A stretch of 64,000 bases of DNA from Strigops habroptila. Its lineage: Eukaryota > Chordata > Aves > Psittaciformes > Psittacidae. The position numbers and the translations under genes were made by a program. Below are positions 1 to 12,800 of this stretch, piece by piece (the stretch's first letter is position 1; every line of letters starts with the position of its first letter). The stretch is from contig NC_044296.2 in assembly GCF_004027225.2 (NCBI RefSeq), forward strand, positions 3,206,796-3,270,795, in the 5' to 3' direction. Below the pieces are notes generated by a model that worked only from the letters and a program-made list of their open reading frames with translations, had not been told where the DNA came from and searched no databases.

Positions 1-582
1 GTCCAGGACCTCCAGCTAAGGAAGTGTTAAGTCACTGACCACCAGAAGATGGGGCAGGATTATTTCCTGCTTGCCTTCTCTCTTCTATCCCTTTCAACAG
101 ACCAATACTGATACTGGTGAAGAAACCTCTGGTTCCCAAGGCCTGTTGCAGGCTCTGCTGTTAAATCTCTCACAGAACATGCCCAAACCATTGCTGTCTC
201 CTGCCAAAGCTTTGCGCCACTCTGTGAAAGGATTGCAATGTTAGATAAAGCCATCTACCTGTGTGCAGAGCCAAGCTTCTGCCAGCCGGGATGCAAAGCT
301 GCAGGCTCAGCCAAAGCGAAAAGGAACTTTATCTCCTTCCCTTGTCACATCTTTTCAAAGTCCACAGTCCTGCAAGTGAGAAAGGGTGGAAAGTTGCTGG
401 ATGCAGGGGTTTGGTTTGGCAAGAGCTGCCTCCCTGCTCTGGGTCTGCTAAACTGGAAACCTGCTGGGACTCAAGGCAGCCCTCGCTGTGTCTGAGATCC
501 CTGGCTGGGCTGGTTCAGCACTGCCAAGAACAAGGTGGTTTTTCTCTCTCCTGACTTAGATACTTTCTATTTCCATTTACAA

Positions 583-750
583 AAGGGTCACCCAGAGAAG
601 CTGTGGCTGCCCCATCCCTGGCAGTGTTCAAGGCCAGGTTGGACACAGGGGCTTGGAGCAACCTGCTCTAGTGGAAGGTGTCCCTGCCCGTGGCAGGGGT
701 TGGAACTGGATGCGCTTTAAGGTCCCTTCCAACCCAAACCAGACTGTATC
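583..750 (+). repeat. CR1 retrotransposon fragment, 3' end
   Basis: Matches the 3' part of the other CR1 copies in this window: the CCCATCCCTGGCAGTG block, the TCTAGTGGAAGGTGTCCC block and the CCTTCCAACCCAAACCA tail. Sense orientation, with a degraded terminus. Confidence 0.9.
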
Positions 751-2063
751 TCTGCTTAGCCCCTGCACATCCAGCAGGTAACTCCTGCTGAGTTATCAAA
801 TCTCTGTGGCACATACACAAGCATGCCACGAAGCGCATGTGACAGATGACAGTGCTGGGAGAACTTCCTTTAATTATTGCTCTTATTGCTGTTACTATTA
901 GCAATTAAAGCATTTGTTTTAAACCTGTCTGTGTTTCAAAACAAGCCCAGGGTGGTCAGACTGACTGTTGGGTTAGCTGGTATGGCATCCTGCCTGGAGT
1001 AAAGATAATAGAGTGCCTGGATGGTTGCTCAACGATGATGGATTGATGGGGAATTTCTCCTGGACCCTGAAACCTGAGCCCCTGGAGCCTGACAAGGCTT
1101 GTGCTCTGCTCCTCTAGAGCCTGACTTGCACAAGTACCAGGGCTGTGATGTTGTAAAGAGCGGGTGTTTCAGGCATTTGGGACTTCAAAGCCACACCTCG
1201 CGTGGGGAGCAATCTGTCTTTGCTGTTGCTCCTGATGATTTTTGGTTGCCTGGAGCTCCTGCCCTACCTGGTGAAGAAATACAGATATTTACAGCTCTGC
1301 AGAGGTGAAGAAGAGCGGGTACATTGCTCCCGGTAGGCTTTACATCAGCAATGGAGACAAATGCTTTCATTTGGCTGTGTAAAGCACATCCAGTTTTAGC
1401 ACGTCTCCTGCTGCTGTTATTATTTCTTCCAGACCGCAATTTGCTAAACAGCTTCCAAACCAAGCAGAGGACACGATTCCTGCCCTGTGGAGTCATGAAT
1501 GACAGGGATTATCTAAGTGTTCAGCATTAGCAAGGCTCCCAAGTCACCTGCCTGTGTTCTTATATGTAGAAGAATGAAATTGCAGCCCTGGAGCTAAAGT
1601 CATGTACCAAAAGCAAAAGAGCTGGCAGCGGAACGGACCCTGTCCAGGCTGCTCCAGGGCCTTCCTATGCCCAGGCAGAGCAATGCAGCAGGGCACTGGT
1701 GAGCCAGAATTCCCTGGGTGCCCTTCCCGATTCACCCACTGCCTCGCTGTGAGAATGGAGCGAAGTCATCCCATCTCCTTCCACCCCAGGGCTCTGACTC
1801 ACGCGTGCTGAGCCAACAGCAGTGGGGATGCGGGATGCCAGCGCTCCCACCTCACTCTCCCTGCCCCAGCTCTTTGTTTCTGCCCCTCTGCCAACAGTCA
1901 CAGCCCCGCACCAGCCAAGGCAATAAATAGACACGTGCCTCTGAGCCACAGCTTCTCCACGTGGGCTTCTCAAAAGCATACCCCGTGTCATCAGCAGTGC
2001 AGGTGGAAGCCTCCATCCGAGGTGCCACAGGACGAGGCAGGGAGGACCAGCCTGAAGTTCAGC

Positions 2064-2176
2064 AACTGGGTGACATAGTTTAGTGCGAGGTGTCCCTACC
2101 CATGGCAGGGGGTTGGAACTATATGATCTTAAGGTCCTTTCCAACCCTAACTGTTCTATGATTCTATGATTATATG
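2064..2176 (+). repeat. CR1 fragment, terminal 110 bases
   Basis: Contains GGTGTCCCTACCCATGGCAG, AAGGTCCTTTCCAACC and a tandem ATTCTATG end. It is strongly 5'-truncated and diverged, so it is an older copy. Confidence 0.85.
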
Positions 2177-2572
2177 CCCAGCAGAGTCTCCATTTCCCTG
2201 TTTTGGTGGCACCAGCAACAGAACGGCTTTCTCACCATAGCTTATAGAGGTTATAATACACTTGCAGTTGGGTCCCAAGGTGCAGGCTCAGCTCCTGTGA
2301 CAGCCCCTGCCCCTTCCACTGCCCTCTCTCAGCAGCCTCAGTGCAACACCCTCAGACCCCGCTGCCTGCCCAAGAGAGGGCACACAGGCAGAGAGGCTGG
2401 GATAAGGCCTCTAGATTAAAGCATGTCCCATATCACAAAGCCTGGGTCATTGCCTGGGATGTGAGGTCTTGCAAGATGGCATCAGTTCCAGGGAGTGAGA
2501 AGGGAACAGCTCAGGGGACAGGATGAGGAACAAACCTCATCAATGAAGTATAATGGTAGATCCTGGTGCAAA

Positions 2573-2808
2573 ATCATAGAATCCCAGCCTGGTTTGTGTT
2601 GGAGGGACCTTAAAGCTCATCCAGTTCCAACCCTGCCACGGACAGGGACACCTTCCACTAGAGCAGGTTGCTCCAAGCCCCTGTGTCCAACCTGGCCTTG
2701 AACACTGCCAGGGATGGGGCAGCCACAGCTTCTCTGGGCACCCTGTGCCAGCGCCTCAGCACCCTCACAGGGAAGAACTTCTGCCTAAGAGCTCATCTCA
2801 GTCTCAAC
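2573..2808 (-). repeat. CR1 fragment (young-type core)
   Basis: Reverse orientation, beginning ATCATAGAATCCCAGCCTGG. It then follows the invariant core shared with copies at 22.6, 34.3, 57.7 and 62.9 kb. Its terminus is the CTGGGATTCTATGA variant. Confidence 0.9.
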
Positions 2809-5800
2809 CAACCGCTGAGGAACACCACTCATCACTGACCTCCACAAAGAGAAGAAGAGACACATTCAACAGAGCTGAGATGTCACATATTAGAAGAAAC
2901 ATAGAGAGGAGGCAGCAAGTCTTTGCAAGAAGTTGAGAACTTGGGTGAAAGAAGACTCACATACAGGGAGGATTAGGGGTGTCTCTCTGTGTAAGTCTCA
3001 TGTGAGACCCAGAAAGCTTCACCCCTGCGCTCCCTGCGCTTCCCCATCTCCCAGCCCACTCCTATGTCAGCATCCTGAGCATCCCAGGCCTTCTGACCAC
3101 AGGCAGGAGAATGTAACCATTAGGAGGAGCTGGGAAGGAGGACTCACCAGGAAATCAGCCTCTCTTTATGACCTCCTAATTGATGAATCAGGGAAGATGT
3201 GGATCTGTGACATCCTTCCCAGTTCTATTCATCATGTGGCACAGGATGTCTCAGTGCTGCTTGGGTGCTTTGCTCATGCCAAGGATGCCACAGGTTTTGG
3301 TGTGGAAAAGCTCATTCTTCTCAAGGATGTTCATATGGGCCAGGCATCATGTGTCTGGGCCAGGATGTGTCTTATAGTTTCAAATCCACCTCTGCCACCT
3401 TCCGTGGCTGACACTGTACCTCACCTGCCTCTCTTCGCACTGGGATAGGCGAGCCACCACTTGCTTCTCACTGAGATTCCCTGGGGAACCAGAGAGCTTC
3501 TTTCAGCATGTGAGCTCCATCTCCTACTCGCACAGTCCATCCAGGAGCTATAAGTGAGTAAGAAGCAAATTCCCCCCAGACTTCCTCAACTGTTGATAGC
3601 AGAGGGTGAGAGCAGCTCTTTGGTCTTCTGCTTCAAGCTGCACTGTGTGCCCTAGAAAGACACCCAGCCTTGACTTAGTTGCGTGTTACGGAGGCTCCAC
3701 CGTGCTGTAACTGGAGCTGCTTCAGTGGTTCATTACCCTCTCATTTCACATAGCTTGTGGATTTGGGAGGCTTTTGTAAGCCCTGGCACCTTTGGGAGGT
3801 GTTGCACAGCTCGGGGCTCCCAGGTACGCTCCTCTTCAGGGAAGTAACACAATAAATGGTTCAAATTCCCAAAGAGCCAGTCCCTGGAGCAGATCCGGTG
3901 TCACAGAAAACACTGCTGTGTGATCCCTGCTCTTCAGGGACATCTTGGATCTTGGTCTGACCCTGCCTTGTGATGATGCTGAATGTGTTGTCTCCCTTGC
4001 TTCAACAGGAAGAACTGATGAAATAATAAGCTTTTATGTTTCAGAAAGCACCATATTTCTTCTTTTCCCAACTCTACATGGAGGAAAAATGGTTGATTTG
4101 GGGGAAATGTTTAATTGCTGCCTATTTTCTTGACATCCTGAATGGGATTCAGGAGGAAAATGCTTGTAAAGCAGTCACCCAAAAGTGTCCTATTCATGCA
4201 ACGCTTGAACTCCATAACAAAATAAACTCACTAAAAGAGGTGTGACGTGAGAATAGAATTCTTTTGGATAATAAAACAGGAGTTGGGGCGAAGCTGAAAA
4301 GCGGCTCCAGTCGGAATCCCGAGAAATGGAGGCAGCAGCATTTTGCTGTGTGTTTTTTGGTGAAAACTGGTTTACTGGGATTTAGCCAGTTCTGCAAGGG
4401 TTGTATGGATCAGTCCCTCCCCTAGGAAAAACAGGGTTGGGATTGGGGTGTGTGCGCGTGCGCCGGGAACCTGCCTAGGGGCACACTGATGATTTCAGGC
4501 TGCATTGCTACCCGCTCTTCCAGCTCACGCTTCCCTGCCCTCCCTCTCTGCCCCTGCCCATTTGGGTGCACAGATATAAACCCTCCAGCCAATATGTTTC
4601 CTTTGGGGGACTGGCAGGTTTGCCTGGAGGGTGCGCATGGCTCTTGTCTCATCCCAAGGCTTTCCCTAGGGACGGGGCGAGGGTAGTTTCTGGCGGCTGC
4701 TCCTGGTGAGCTCACACCGTGGGCACTCCTTCAGTGCTAGGGCGGCAGGGCAGGTTGCTGCTCCAGCTTTGCTAGAAACCTTGGAGCTCCCGACGCTTCG
4801 CCTCACAGTGTGGAAGCAGTGCTGGTCCATCCCAAGGGAACACAGGTAAGCCAGGCTGGGATGAGAGGCAAGCAGCAAGCCAGCAGCCGCTGGGCACTCT
4901 GGTCGCTGCTTTGGGTTTGTCTGTTCCCCTTTACTTCTTCTGTCTTGTGCCTCCTCCATCCTTCACCATCTCTTGGCTGACATCTGCTCAGATGGGATTT
5001 ACCGTTTTCACTCTGATTCTTCTTTTCCCCTACGCAACCACTTGCACTGTTGTAAAAGCTTAATGCAGAGCACCAGGGATCAGGAGAGTCACTGTGGTGT
5101 GGATGAGCACGTGGAAACCCAAGATCATGAAGAGTCAAACCTCAAACCAATCTGCCTGCCATCTATTTTATTTTCTTCTTTCTGTATCTGTGATCTCCCC
5201 TGCTCTGGGGAACCAGCCAGCCTGGTTTAAAGAGAGGGCATCATTAACTTGCAATTGTAAAATAACAGGGGAGGTTTATCCACAAGTCAGTTTATCTGGT
5301 TGGAGCAGGAGGTTACGGAAGAGCTTGTTTGTATTAGTATTACACTCCCGTGTTTTCTCCCTTTGAACTTCTTCTTGGGAAGAGAAGCAGAGGAAGCTGT
5401 GGTAGCTTCACACCACTGCCCACCTACGGTAACCGCTGAACTTGGTGGTGTGACTCAGCTGACACCGGTGCAAACAGGGACTTCACTGCTGCTCCTCAAG
5501 AACATATCAACTGATGAGTGGTTTTAAGATAAACTTCCCTTCCCTGCATTAGACTCAAAGCCGAAAGGATTTTCAAGGAGCAGAAAGGTCTGTTTCCCAC
5601 CAGAGCCTCGGGAGCTCAGAGGTGCTACTGGAGTGCTTCGTGTCACCTCGGTACCTGCTCACTCTGCAGAGCTGGAGAAGCACAGCCGGATGGGTTAGTT
5701 CAGCACAGTCCAGGCAGGGACTTAACTGCTCAGCTCCAGGGAGTTTCTGTGGCTCTTGTGTACCAAATATGCAGCTGCTGGGGTTTGGATGGTGCTTCAA

Positions 5801-6787
5801 AAGGCGGAACGCATCTATCAGCTTCTAAAATAGCTCCAAAGTCTCAAGGATCTGAAACAAAATATGCCAAATAGGAAACTTGACCAGAACTTCTACTTTT
5901 TGAAGTTAATAAAAGAAAGCTGAGAAATGATGCTTACACTGAGGGTAGGAAAGTCTTTAGCATGGGGAAGAAAAACAGGCAAAAGTTTAGATTATTATAG
6001 AATCCCGCTTGGAGCTTCAGCTTCTGCCACTACCAGGGGCCAGGCTGGGGGACCTGGCATTGGAGACCCCACCTGAGGTGTGAAGCTTCGATGCCATTCA
6101 CTGGGAAACCAGGATGAAGCTTGCATGGGAGCGCATTCCACATGAAATCACTGCCACTGAAGAGACAACTTCCAATGCTCTGTGCCTCCAGGACTCCAGT
6201 AATACCCAGGGTCTGTGCCGGTGCTCCAGGGCTGAGTTTGCACAAGGTGAGCTCCAGCCCTCAGGAAGATGCTGAGAAACGACTAAGGAGAACAGAGCCA
6301 ATGAGCAATGAACCCTGTAGAGTTGTCCACTCCCAAAAGGTAGCTCACAGCCTACAAAAGTACAGGGAAGTCCTCTTGGAAGGAAGATCTGAGTCATAGA
6401 GAAAGTGAAGAGAAGGGAGAAGACAGAGTGACAAGGACAGGGCTGAAATGGGGAAGCATCGTGTGGCCACAAAAAGTCCTGATAAGGGCTGTTAGTGCCG
6501 TGGATGGGGCTGTGGTGACCACTCGCAGGCTCAGAGCTCAAGAACATTTCCTACAGTGGTTTGTCCCTCCTGCGTTGTGGGGACAGAGCAGGAAATTGTC
6601 TGCAGTGTGATGGGTGTTGGGAAGAGGATGAGTCTTCTGTAGCAGGGTAAGATGCTGTGCTTGAGCAGGCCGGTGCGACGCGAGCGTGTGTGCAAGAGGC
6701 AGGCACAGCGCGCGCCTCCGCGTTCCCTTTGGGTTCAAACTAACAAAACTAACCTGCCCCTCTCCCTTTTGCAAAGGTGGCCCAACG

Positions 6788-6880
6788 ATGCCGAGCATAT
6801 TCTCCTACCAGAGTTCTGAAGTCGACTGGTGTGAAAGCAACTTTGAGCGCTCGACAGTCATTGCTGAGTACTACAACACC
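6788..6880 (+). CDS. ACER1: ACER1 coding exon 1
   Basis: Residues 1-31, beginning [19 protein letters not shown] and holding the five calcium-binding residues. The donor is ACC|GTGAGT and the exon ends in phase 0. A pyrimidine tract followed by TTTGCAAAG lies 11 bases before the ATG, so the exon may start at about 6777 and be preceded by a non-coding exon. Confidence 0.93.
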
Positions 6881-9800
6881 GTGAGTGTGGGCACATGCCA
6901 AGGGCAGGCTGGGGCGCGGGCACCCATGAGCTGCTTTTGGGAGATGGGATGGGACAACCTTGTTTTCTTTCCTCTGCTCGCTCCTTTGAACTTCCTGTTG
7001 TTGGAGGGTGCTGGAACAGGAGCGTTTTCTGAGCTTCAGGTCAATCATGGGACTTTTCTTGCTTACAACAGCCAGTTGCTCACAAAATGAGCTGGGGTCA
7101 GGGGTGCTTCTGCAATGTGTAGGGCTGAATTCCCAGTGAGAACACTCTGGCAGCGCTCCTTAGCCCAGATTTGTGAGATCCTGTTATACCAGTCCTGCAG
7201 CTCTCCTGCCAACTGGGGTAAGTCCCACACAGGGCTCACATATTCCAGCTAAATGTACAGGAGTGGCAAAACGAGAGACAGCTCTTGCATGAACCGTGTC
7301 AGGCAGGTTGGGAATCCGGAACTCAAGACCAAGGAAAGCTGATGCATGAGCTGGTTTCACCTCCTGTGATCCTTTATAATTCAGGCTCCATCCAGTGCCA
7401 GTCCCTTGAATTAAGCTTTCTGGCTTAAGCATGGCTGGAAGCATCCATATCTGTCTGCAGAGGACTCGGTGGATAAGCAGTCTCTGCAAGCATGTCCTTC
7501 TACCTCAGTGCAATTACAGCCTAGCAGGGCTATGAGGCATGTGGATTTACAACCTTCCAAAGGCCTTGTTTACAACTTTTAGCAATTACTGTCTAACACT
7601 AGAAGTTCTTGTTCTCATAGAAATGTCTCTTCCTCCTTTTTTTTAAAGCATTTCCTGCTTTTAATAAATTGCCTATAATAACAATAATTCCTTTACCCGC
7701 ATCCCGCAGCTCTCCAGCTCTAATTGCCCAGCCAGGCTCTCAGAGGAGGGATGCTCGGGCTGTATATAGTCACTTCTCTTTGAGACAGCTAACAACCACA
7801 GATCTGCCAGTGCAGACGAAATCCTGCATCCCTCCAGCATCCCACTGAATGTGTTGTGCTGTTGCCTGTTTACTGGCACTGCATCCCCTTGTTCAGAGCT
7901 GCAGAGCAAGGAAAAACTAGCAAGGAGGTAGAGAAAGCCTTTATAGTCACACCAGCATTTCCTATGCAGCTGGAGGTGTCAAAGGCCGCTGTGTTTTGGA
8001 GTGTCACTGGCAGCATTGGAGAGGGGCTGATTCCCACATAGAGCAGGAAGTCTGAAAGTTTTGGTTTGAATCAGAGCTCATTCAGGGAGATGAACATGCC
8101 TCACCTCCTGCTTTAGTACATAGGCAGCATCCTCCAAATGTGTCTTTGGAGCTGAGACACCATTTTCATAAGGATCCAGATTTACACAAAGCGGCTCAGG
8201 ATCCTGAACACACCAAGAAGCACCTCAGGAGCTCGCCAAAACACTTACTTGTGTAACTTCTAGACATCAGTTGGTGTGGCCAGATGCATAACTATCTTTC
8301 TTAGGGCCCAAAGCCCTCTAATTCCCATAAAACATTAACTCATAGCTGCCTAGGTTGTTTTGTGGCCCAGGTTTCTGTATTATGCAGCTATTCCTGAAAA
8401 TCTTGCCCAGGTGCCTATTGTGGACTTAGGTCCCTGCTAGACACAGCCATCTCCCATGTTTCCATACCACACCACCTTCGAGGACTTTTCACTTGGTAGG
8501 ACTCAGACACAGCTTTCCTTCAGGAGAGGAAAACTTCTCCAATGCGTGTTTCCATACAGATACAAAACTAGTGCGATATCCACGAACACAGACACATTGG
8601 GACAGAGCAAACCCTGCAGGATTTTTTACAGTGATTAAACTAGCTCTTGTTCCTCTCTATATGTGAACACAGGACATCTCTTTCCCAGCAGAGAAAGAGC
8701 TTGTTTTGGTCCCTGCGCTTACCTCCTTCTTGCCAGGCTGCTTTAACCAGTCCACGGAGCTCAGAAGAGTGCCTGTGCAGGCACAGGGTACCACTTCTGC
8801 AGCTTCCGTCTTCAGATGCAATTTCTGTTTAGAGAAAGCAGCAAAGATCTAACCTGCATCAAGGCTTGCATATGATCTCCTGCCCGTGCAAGAGGAGACA
8901 AAATAGCAAACCCTCCTAAAAACTGCTGCTGTCTGAGCAAGCTGCACCCTGCCCAGGGCCAGGCTTTGTAACCAAAAGCAGGCAGGAGCATCACTTACGT
9001 GGGCATCACTCCTTCATCACACGCTGGCTGGCATCGTCTGGCTCCCACCCCTGGCAGCAGCACCAGGGGAGCTCTCTTCATGCTCTGGGCTCTCTCACAG
9101 GATCAGGATCCTTATGATGTGCCCTAAAGGGGGGATGACAGAAATTGGACCAGACTGAGATCCTCAGCTACCCCTGCTGATGGCAGCATGTTGCAGATCC
9201 AGGGCTCTATCTCAGATATGATCCTCACAGCACAGATTTCCTCTTCTCTCTTCTTTTGTTTCCTATATTCAGATTGCTTCCTCCCTGTGGCAAGCTTTAT
9301 GGGCCTTATCTCACTGGCCTGCCCTGAGATAATTATATCAATATTGACTCCAGCATCAGTTAGCCAGACATTTAGACTGGCTGGGAATCCAGCCAGCTCC
9401 CAGCCAAGACTCCTGCACCACTAAATCAGCAGGGTTTCCTAACGGAGCATCCTCTGCAACATCTTCTTCCCAGGGCTCAAGCAGGGCAGCCTTGTGCCCG
9501 CAGCAGCAATGCGCTGCTGAGATTTGCTCTGTGCCAGCCTCTCAGCTCTGCTCGGGTTGGATGCTTTTTATTAGACATAAGCACCAAGGGTATGAGCAAA
9601 GAATGTAAACAGTATCTTTAAGTACCTAATAATACACAGTGGCTCATGACTGGGTGCAGTTCAGCAACAAAGCACTAACTATCTATAGTGACTCAGTGAC
9701 CCAGAAATTTATTGTCTTCTGGCTGTTCGTAGGAGAACTGTATTGTGCTCCATGAGGGTCATCAGTCAGGGACTTGTCTTTCTACCCTCATTTCTTTCTG

Positions 9801-12800
9801 AAATGACTGATCCAGTATGCTGGTAATGACACCCAAATCCTCAGCATTGCTCTCAGTCTGCCCAGGAAGCCACATGCAGGAGTATGGCAGCTCCTTGCCT
9901 GGCACTCTGCAGACACTACACAACTGCTGCTTCCTGCCCCAAAGCACCAGTGTGACACGCAGCTTCATCTTCTGCTACACACGTCTGGCTATTAGGAACT
10001 TGCTATACAGGTCTGCAGAGCTTCTGAGGTATTCACTTTGGCCCTGTGGGCTCTTCTGCCAGCTAAAGCTGGTTGGCTGGCATGTAAGTGAATGAATGCA
10101 CTGCAATGAGTCTTGCAGAAATCTCCTTTCACTGCAGAAAATGCCTGTCTTGTGTCAGGACCAGCACATGCCTTGGCTACTATTGCACTGATGCCATGCT
10201 CACAGGGCCAGGCAGAGCCCTGCAAACCAGCATCTCCTCTCCCAATCCTTATCGGAGGCTTGTTCTCGCCCTGTCATGGGTGGAGATGCAAACGGGTTCT
10301 CCGCAGGTCTCTCTCTCCATCTTAGGCTGCAAAGTGCTGAGCTGCAGAAACCCTGGGGCCTTTCCAATGATCCTACTAACGCACCAGGATGAGAGGCATG
10401 TCACTGATCTCAGCCTCCCTTTTCTGCTAGTGAAAGAAGCAAATGCCAGTACAGGCAGGCTTGGCTTAGGGACCTGGAGCAATAAATCACACTTGTTAAG
10501 AAGTGGGACATCACTGTGAGCTCCCACAGTGGAAAACCACAGAGCTGGGTGACTCTTGCAGGTCAAATTGCACCTCGGCTCCATTACCACTCTCTTATCT
10601 CCCTGGTACCCCGGGCAGAGGGAGCTGGTGCCTCCTGGCCAGTACAACCAGGTATAAGTAGAAGCTGTGCTGGGGGAACTCAGAGTGAGCAGAGACTCTG
10701 CAAAAACTTCCTAAAGAGAGTACAAGGAGCAAACCCCTCCTCACCACACTTGAGACAGAGCTTGCCACATCCTAGAGGGAAGGTATAAGACAGCACTTCA
10801 ATCAGGGCTTGGATCCGATGAGGAATGAAGACTCTGTGTCCTCCACAGATGTGGTTTTTATAGAATCATAGAATAGTTAGGGTTGGAAAGGACCTTAAGA
10901 TCATCCAGTTCCAACCCCCTGCCATGGGCAGGGACATCTCACACTAAACCCTGTCACCCAAGACTCCATCCAACCTGGCCTTGAACACTGCCAGGGATGG
11001 AGCTTTTACCACTTCTCTGGACGACCTGTGCCAGTGTCTCAGCACGCTCACAGTAAAGAACTTCTTCCTTATATCTAACCTGAACTTCCCCTGTTTCAGT
11101 TTAAACCCATCACCCCTTGTCCTATCACTACAGTCCCTGATGAAGAGTCCCTCCCCAGCATCCTTGTAGGCAACTCATTGCAGGAGTTTTGTAGTGGCTC
11201 TCCCCTAAGCTCTCCGTTTGGCTGCTCTGCAAGGAACCACTTTATCTTTTTGACCCTATTGGCACGATTCCCCTGATTATCCCTCCCCTCTGATATCTGA
11301 TCTTGCACATCTCATACTGAATTAATGAAGTGATAACATTGCTATCATGCAATTACTGTCCCTGTTGCAACGCCCACTGCAGCAGGGATCCAGAGCTCTC
11401 CATACGCAACCTCAGACTCCTGCATTTCCTCACACTGATGTGCATGCTGGCGCTTGCACACTGCTGCCTCTTCTGCAGGCATTTGCTCTCTTCCTGCTAT
11501 CCCTGCTTGTCTTCCGAAAGCCTTTTTAACCATTTCACAGGAAAAGAAGTGTTTGCAGCACAGTTGTTACTTTAACACATCGTTTGGTTTCTCCATCATT
11601 TCTGAATGGGTTGACCTCAAGTGTGCAAGTGGGAGCAGCACTTCTCCTTTCATAGCTGGAACTGGAATAGGCCTGGATTTGCCTCTAAGAACTTACGGAA
11701 AACCAATAGATTTAGCTTGAGAATTGCTGTTAATGGGAGCATCAACTTGTTTCATGAAAGCCTTAGTGAAATTCAAGATTAATCTCCAGGTGTTAAAGGG
11801 AATAGAGACCTTACATTAAGCATGTTTCCCTCTGGAATACGAGAGGGGGTGTTTCATATATATGACAACATCCCTGCAACTTGCAGCCCTGTTACAAACT
11901 TGGATCCCATCACACATCACAAGCCAAGCATCAATTTTGCAGTGTACCTGGTGCATGTGAGGGCTGCTGAGGGGTGAGGCTCCAGCTGGGAATGTCAGAT
12001 TCCAGGCTCAGGGTCTGGGTCAGCATCTAGCTGGAAGATGGAAGGAAAAGGCTTGTCAGGGTGAGATAAAAGGCACCTTGGTGGCTTGCTACCAAGCAGA
12101 TGGCTCTGCCCTGCTCTTCCAAAGAGCTGTCTTACAGGTAAAAAGCAGCACTATGCACCCAGCCCTTCATAAGCAAGAACAGTTTTCCCTGGGGAGGCTC
12201 TGCTTCCCTGTGATATCCCTTCACTGAGGCAAAAAAGTTAGGGTAAGACCCCATCGAGGGTGAGGATGCCTCAAACCTCATTCCCTCCTTAGCTGCAGAG
12301 CCTGATCCAGCAGACAGGTCCTGGCCTCAGGCACTCACTGCTCCTCCCCAGGTCCCACATTTTGCCCATCAGCATGTGCTGCAGCAGCAGTGCCCAGCGC
12401 CATTCCCTCCTCCTCAGGCAAATCCACGTCTGTCAGCAAAACCCTTTTGCAGAGCTGGAAGCCAGGGCACAATAAGTTCACTGCCTTCATTTGCAGGTAT
12501 GTTTAAGGGAGGTTTATGACTTCATGTAATGACTAGTGTCCAGAATATCTCCCCCCTCCAGGCCAGGTGGCTTCGCACATGACACTACAGGACGGCACCT
12601 CAATCCTGCCAGTTCTCACCCATGATGTGCTGCTTGTCCTGCTGCTCTCCATCCCCAGGGAACGGTGGATTTCCTGACTGGAAACGCATCCTCACACCCA
12701 CCCAGCCCCTTGCAGGCTGCTGGCTGAGAGGGTCAGGAGCCACCCAGGGGACTTCTGGCAGGTCTGGGTTGACAGGAGAGGGAGATGGCTGCAAACAGAA

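Larger units (their letters stand above)
1..6787. other. Upstream flank of ACER1, no gene recognised
   Basis: Open frames here are short and resemble no family I know. Recognisable content is three CR1 fragments (about 583-750, 2064-2176, 2573-2808). A small CpG-rich patch at about 6670-6722 just upstream of the ACER1 start could include a promoter or a non-coding first exon, but nothing proves that. By synteny with human the next gene to the left would be CLPP, and I see no CLPP exon. Confidence 0.6.

Noticed and set aside
2933-3448. 171-codon frame on the + strand
   Set aside because: No recognisable domain, no splice or promoter context, and mixed composition typical of chance frames.
3857-3870. 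GGTTCAAATTCCC resembling a tRNA B box
   Set aside because: No matching A box or cloverleaf-forming arms upstream at the proper distance.
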